From Phellopilus nigrolimitatus (taxonomy: Eukaryota > Basidiomycota > Agaricomycetes > Hymenochaetales > Hymenochaetaceae): DNA of 35,364 nt. A program made the translations under genes and the position numbers. The notes beneath the pieces were generated by a model, which had not been told where the DNA came from, did not search any database, and worked only from the letters and a program-made list of their open reading frames with translations. The stretch is from positions 1-35,364 of the forward strand of contig JAJOHG010000265.1 of NCBI GenBank assembly GCA_021029095.1, written 5' to 3'. Shown piece after piece: positions 33,990 to 35,364 of the stretch; positions within the stretch are counted from its first letter, which is position 1; every line of letters begins with the position of its first letter.

Positions 33990-35199
33990 GGTTAACAATG
34001 TTTAAGTGTGACTCTTACATCGCCCGTCCTACGTTTTCACCCTAGTGGCTGTGCAGGTTTGTCACGGTCACCATTACAAAGTAGTCAGAAAGTGTACAAA
34101 GAGTGTGGGAACGTATGCCTTAGAATGGGGAGGAGTCACAGCCACATGACACCACCATGTGTCACACCTTTCCTCGTGAGCCTTCCGGCTTGTATCTAAC
34201 ATTTCTTTTTACCCCTCTGCATGTAGGTGACTGAGTGTTACAGTGTCTCACAAAAGTATTGCACGACTGGCTGGGCACTAATCCACTGGCAGTGACAGCA
34301 AATTTGAGCCAGTTTCCTCGCCTCATGGCAATTCAACCACTATGTCAAGCGCGAGCCACTGCTGCACCACCAGCAGTGGCAGTAATACAAAGGTCTGCTT
34401 CCAGATGCACCATGAGCTGCTGTGTGTGCAGCTTGTGTTTGACTTTTCCAGTGTTGTGTCGCTTACGCACACTTTTGAGGATCGGATGCAGCACGACTGT
34501 AGTTGTTCGTGGTGGCTGGGCAGACCTCAGGACGCAGTGAGTGTGATGGAGGTCAACCTGAGTGCCATGGGCATATCAGCCATGGCCACCAAGAGTGAGG
34601 CATCTGCAGGCTCGGCATCACTCCAGAAGCTCATGCTGCTGCGTGTGGACTCGGGCACCAGCATTGTGCCCTGCAGGCTGGCATTCAATAAAAGCATACT
34701 CGTGTGTGTGCTGTTGGAATGATGAGCTCAATTGTTGCGTCATTATTGTTTATTTGTTTCTTATCAGTCCATATAGTATAAGTAGTGGCACTGTAGTGCC
34801 ATGCATGTACTTTTTCCCCTATCCATTTGCCTCAGAGCTCAGCAGGTCAGACAAGAATTCTACTTGTTTTTGTTTTTTCGTCTTCATCTCATTGCTTCAA
34901 AGTCACTAAGCTATGAAAACTACAACACAAACAGATGGCTTTGCTTGAGGGTCACATCAGGCAGCCTTGTGGGGCTCAGTCCACAAAACTAGTCTATGGG
35001 ACTGTAAACTGGACAACATGGTCACTGCTTGGCGCAGACAGCACACTAGAATTTGCAGGCTGCCAGCCTTACACTGCGGGCATCCACTTAGAATTCTCCC
35101 ATGGTAAGTTGATTAGTTGTTTTATTTAATTGTGACTTTCTCCACACATTATAGTTTAACACTCTTGGTCACTTTAATCCAAATGACTTTCTAACTTTG
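33990..35199. other. CpG-poor, TG/CA-rich DNA without a recognised gene
   Basis: No introns plus family motifs could be assembled here. Open frames at 34235-34540 and 34342-34722 (the latter with an ATG; 126 residues, Ser/Met/Cys-rich) show no recognisable domain. Many 60-base lines hold zero to two CpG while TG and CA are abundant, unlike the coding blocks elsewhere. This is what deaminated, once-methylated repeat DNA looks like. Confidence 0.45.
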
Positions 35200-35364
35200 T
35201 TATGCCTTTCTCCAAATGATATACTTAAACTTTTTTTCACCTTTGTCCACACAAGAAAGGCTTAACAAAGGCATGTTTTCGTCAAAGCGCCCCTTTGTTA
35301 AGCCTTTCATGTGTGGACAAAGGTGAAAAGAAAGTTTAAGTATACCAATCGGAGAAAGGCATAA
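35200..35364. mobile_element. Long fold-back (MITE-like) element at the window end
   Basis: The left arm, from TTATGCCTTTCTCC at 35200 to about 35275, is nearly the reverse complement of 35288-35364, which ends GGAGAAAGGCATAA exactly at the window edge. The arms are about 75 bases with a few mismatches and share CACCTTTGTCCACAC and GGCTTAACAAAGG in inverted form around a short centre. No coding capacity. The right flank is outside the window, so a target duplication cannot be checked. Confidence 0.8.

Larger units (their letters stand above)
30985..33990. repeat. Duplicated segment C, inverted relative to A and B
   Basis: This is the third copy of the unit, on the opposite strand. It begins opposite the 21110 edge of segment B (shared word AGAGGACA-GACGA-CAAAGCG on the minus strand) and extends past the gene to about 33990, where GTAGCATACATGGCAGTGTG (minus strand) still matches segment A near 5315. 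It is closest to B. Confidence 0.8.

Overview
The window reads as nuclear DNA of a basidiomycete fungus, most likely an Agaricomycete. The genes are split by many 45-110 bp introns with GT(A/G)NGT donors. Housekeeping proteins (URB1, ADE2, PRE1, CCT2) match their fungal families, and DUF6533-type membrane proteins, which I know from mushroom-forming fungi, occur three times. There are no operons, and I saw no RNA genes or CRISPR.

Layout: 1-1227 (-) is the 5' part of URB1. About 1594-2948 (+) is a Crinkler-like (CR) P-loop NTPase with an unresolved N-terminus. 3162-5053 (-) is ADE2. About 5290-8190 is segment A of a 2.9-3.0 kb duplicated unit carrying a 17-exon DUF6533 gene (-). 8190-9382 is gene-poor and holds a 100 bp MITE. 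9383-11460 (-) is a DUF4140/DUF4139 (MuiA-like) protein with a one-base frameshift. 12115-12642 (-) is an uncertain ORF. 13957-17843 (-) is a roughly 1,130-residue multi-membrane-segment protein that I do not recognise, built from two tandemly duplicated modules. About 18180-21110 is segment B (DUF6533, -). 21824-22579 (-) is proteasome subunit PRE1. 23255-27740 (-) is a type IIC-like P-type cation ATPase. 28774-30621 (+) is chaperonin CCT2, also with a one-base frameshift. About 30985-33990 is segment C, an inverted copy of the unit (DUF6533, +). About 34000-35364 is CpG-poor DNA ending in a long fold-back element.

The genes are mostly independent housekeeping functions: ribosome assembly, purine synthesis, protein folding, protein degradation and ion transport. 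Accessory DNA is inserted between them: the CR NTPase, the three receptor-like duplicates, the two-module membrane protein and the MITEs. Segments B and C lie in opposite orientation and bracket the PRE1-ATPase-CCT2 block. Both frameshifts look like single-base losses inside homopolymers of otherwise conserved genes, so assembly or sequencing error is the simplest explanation. Exon coordinates were worked out by hand from splice signals, reading phase and family similarity; no search was run.
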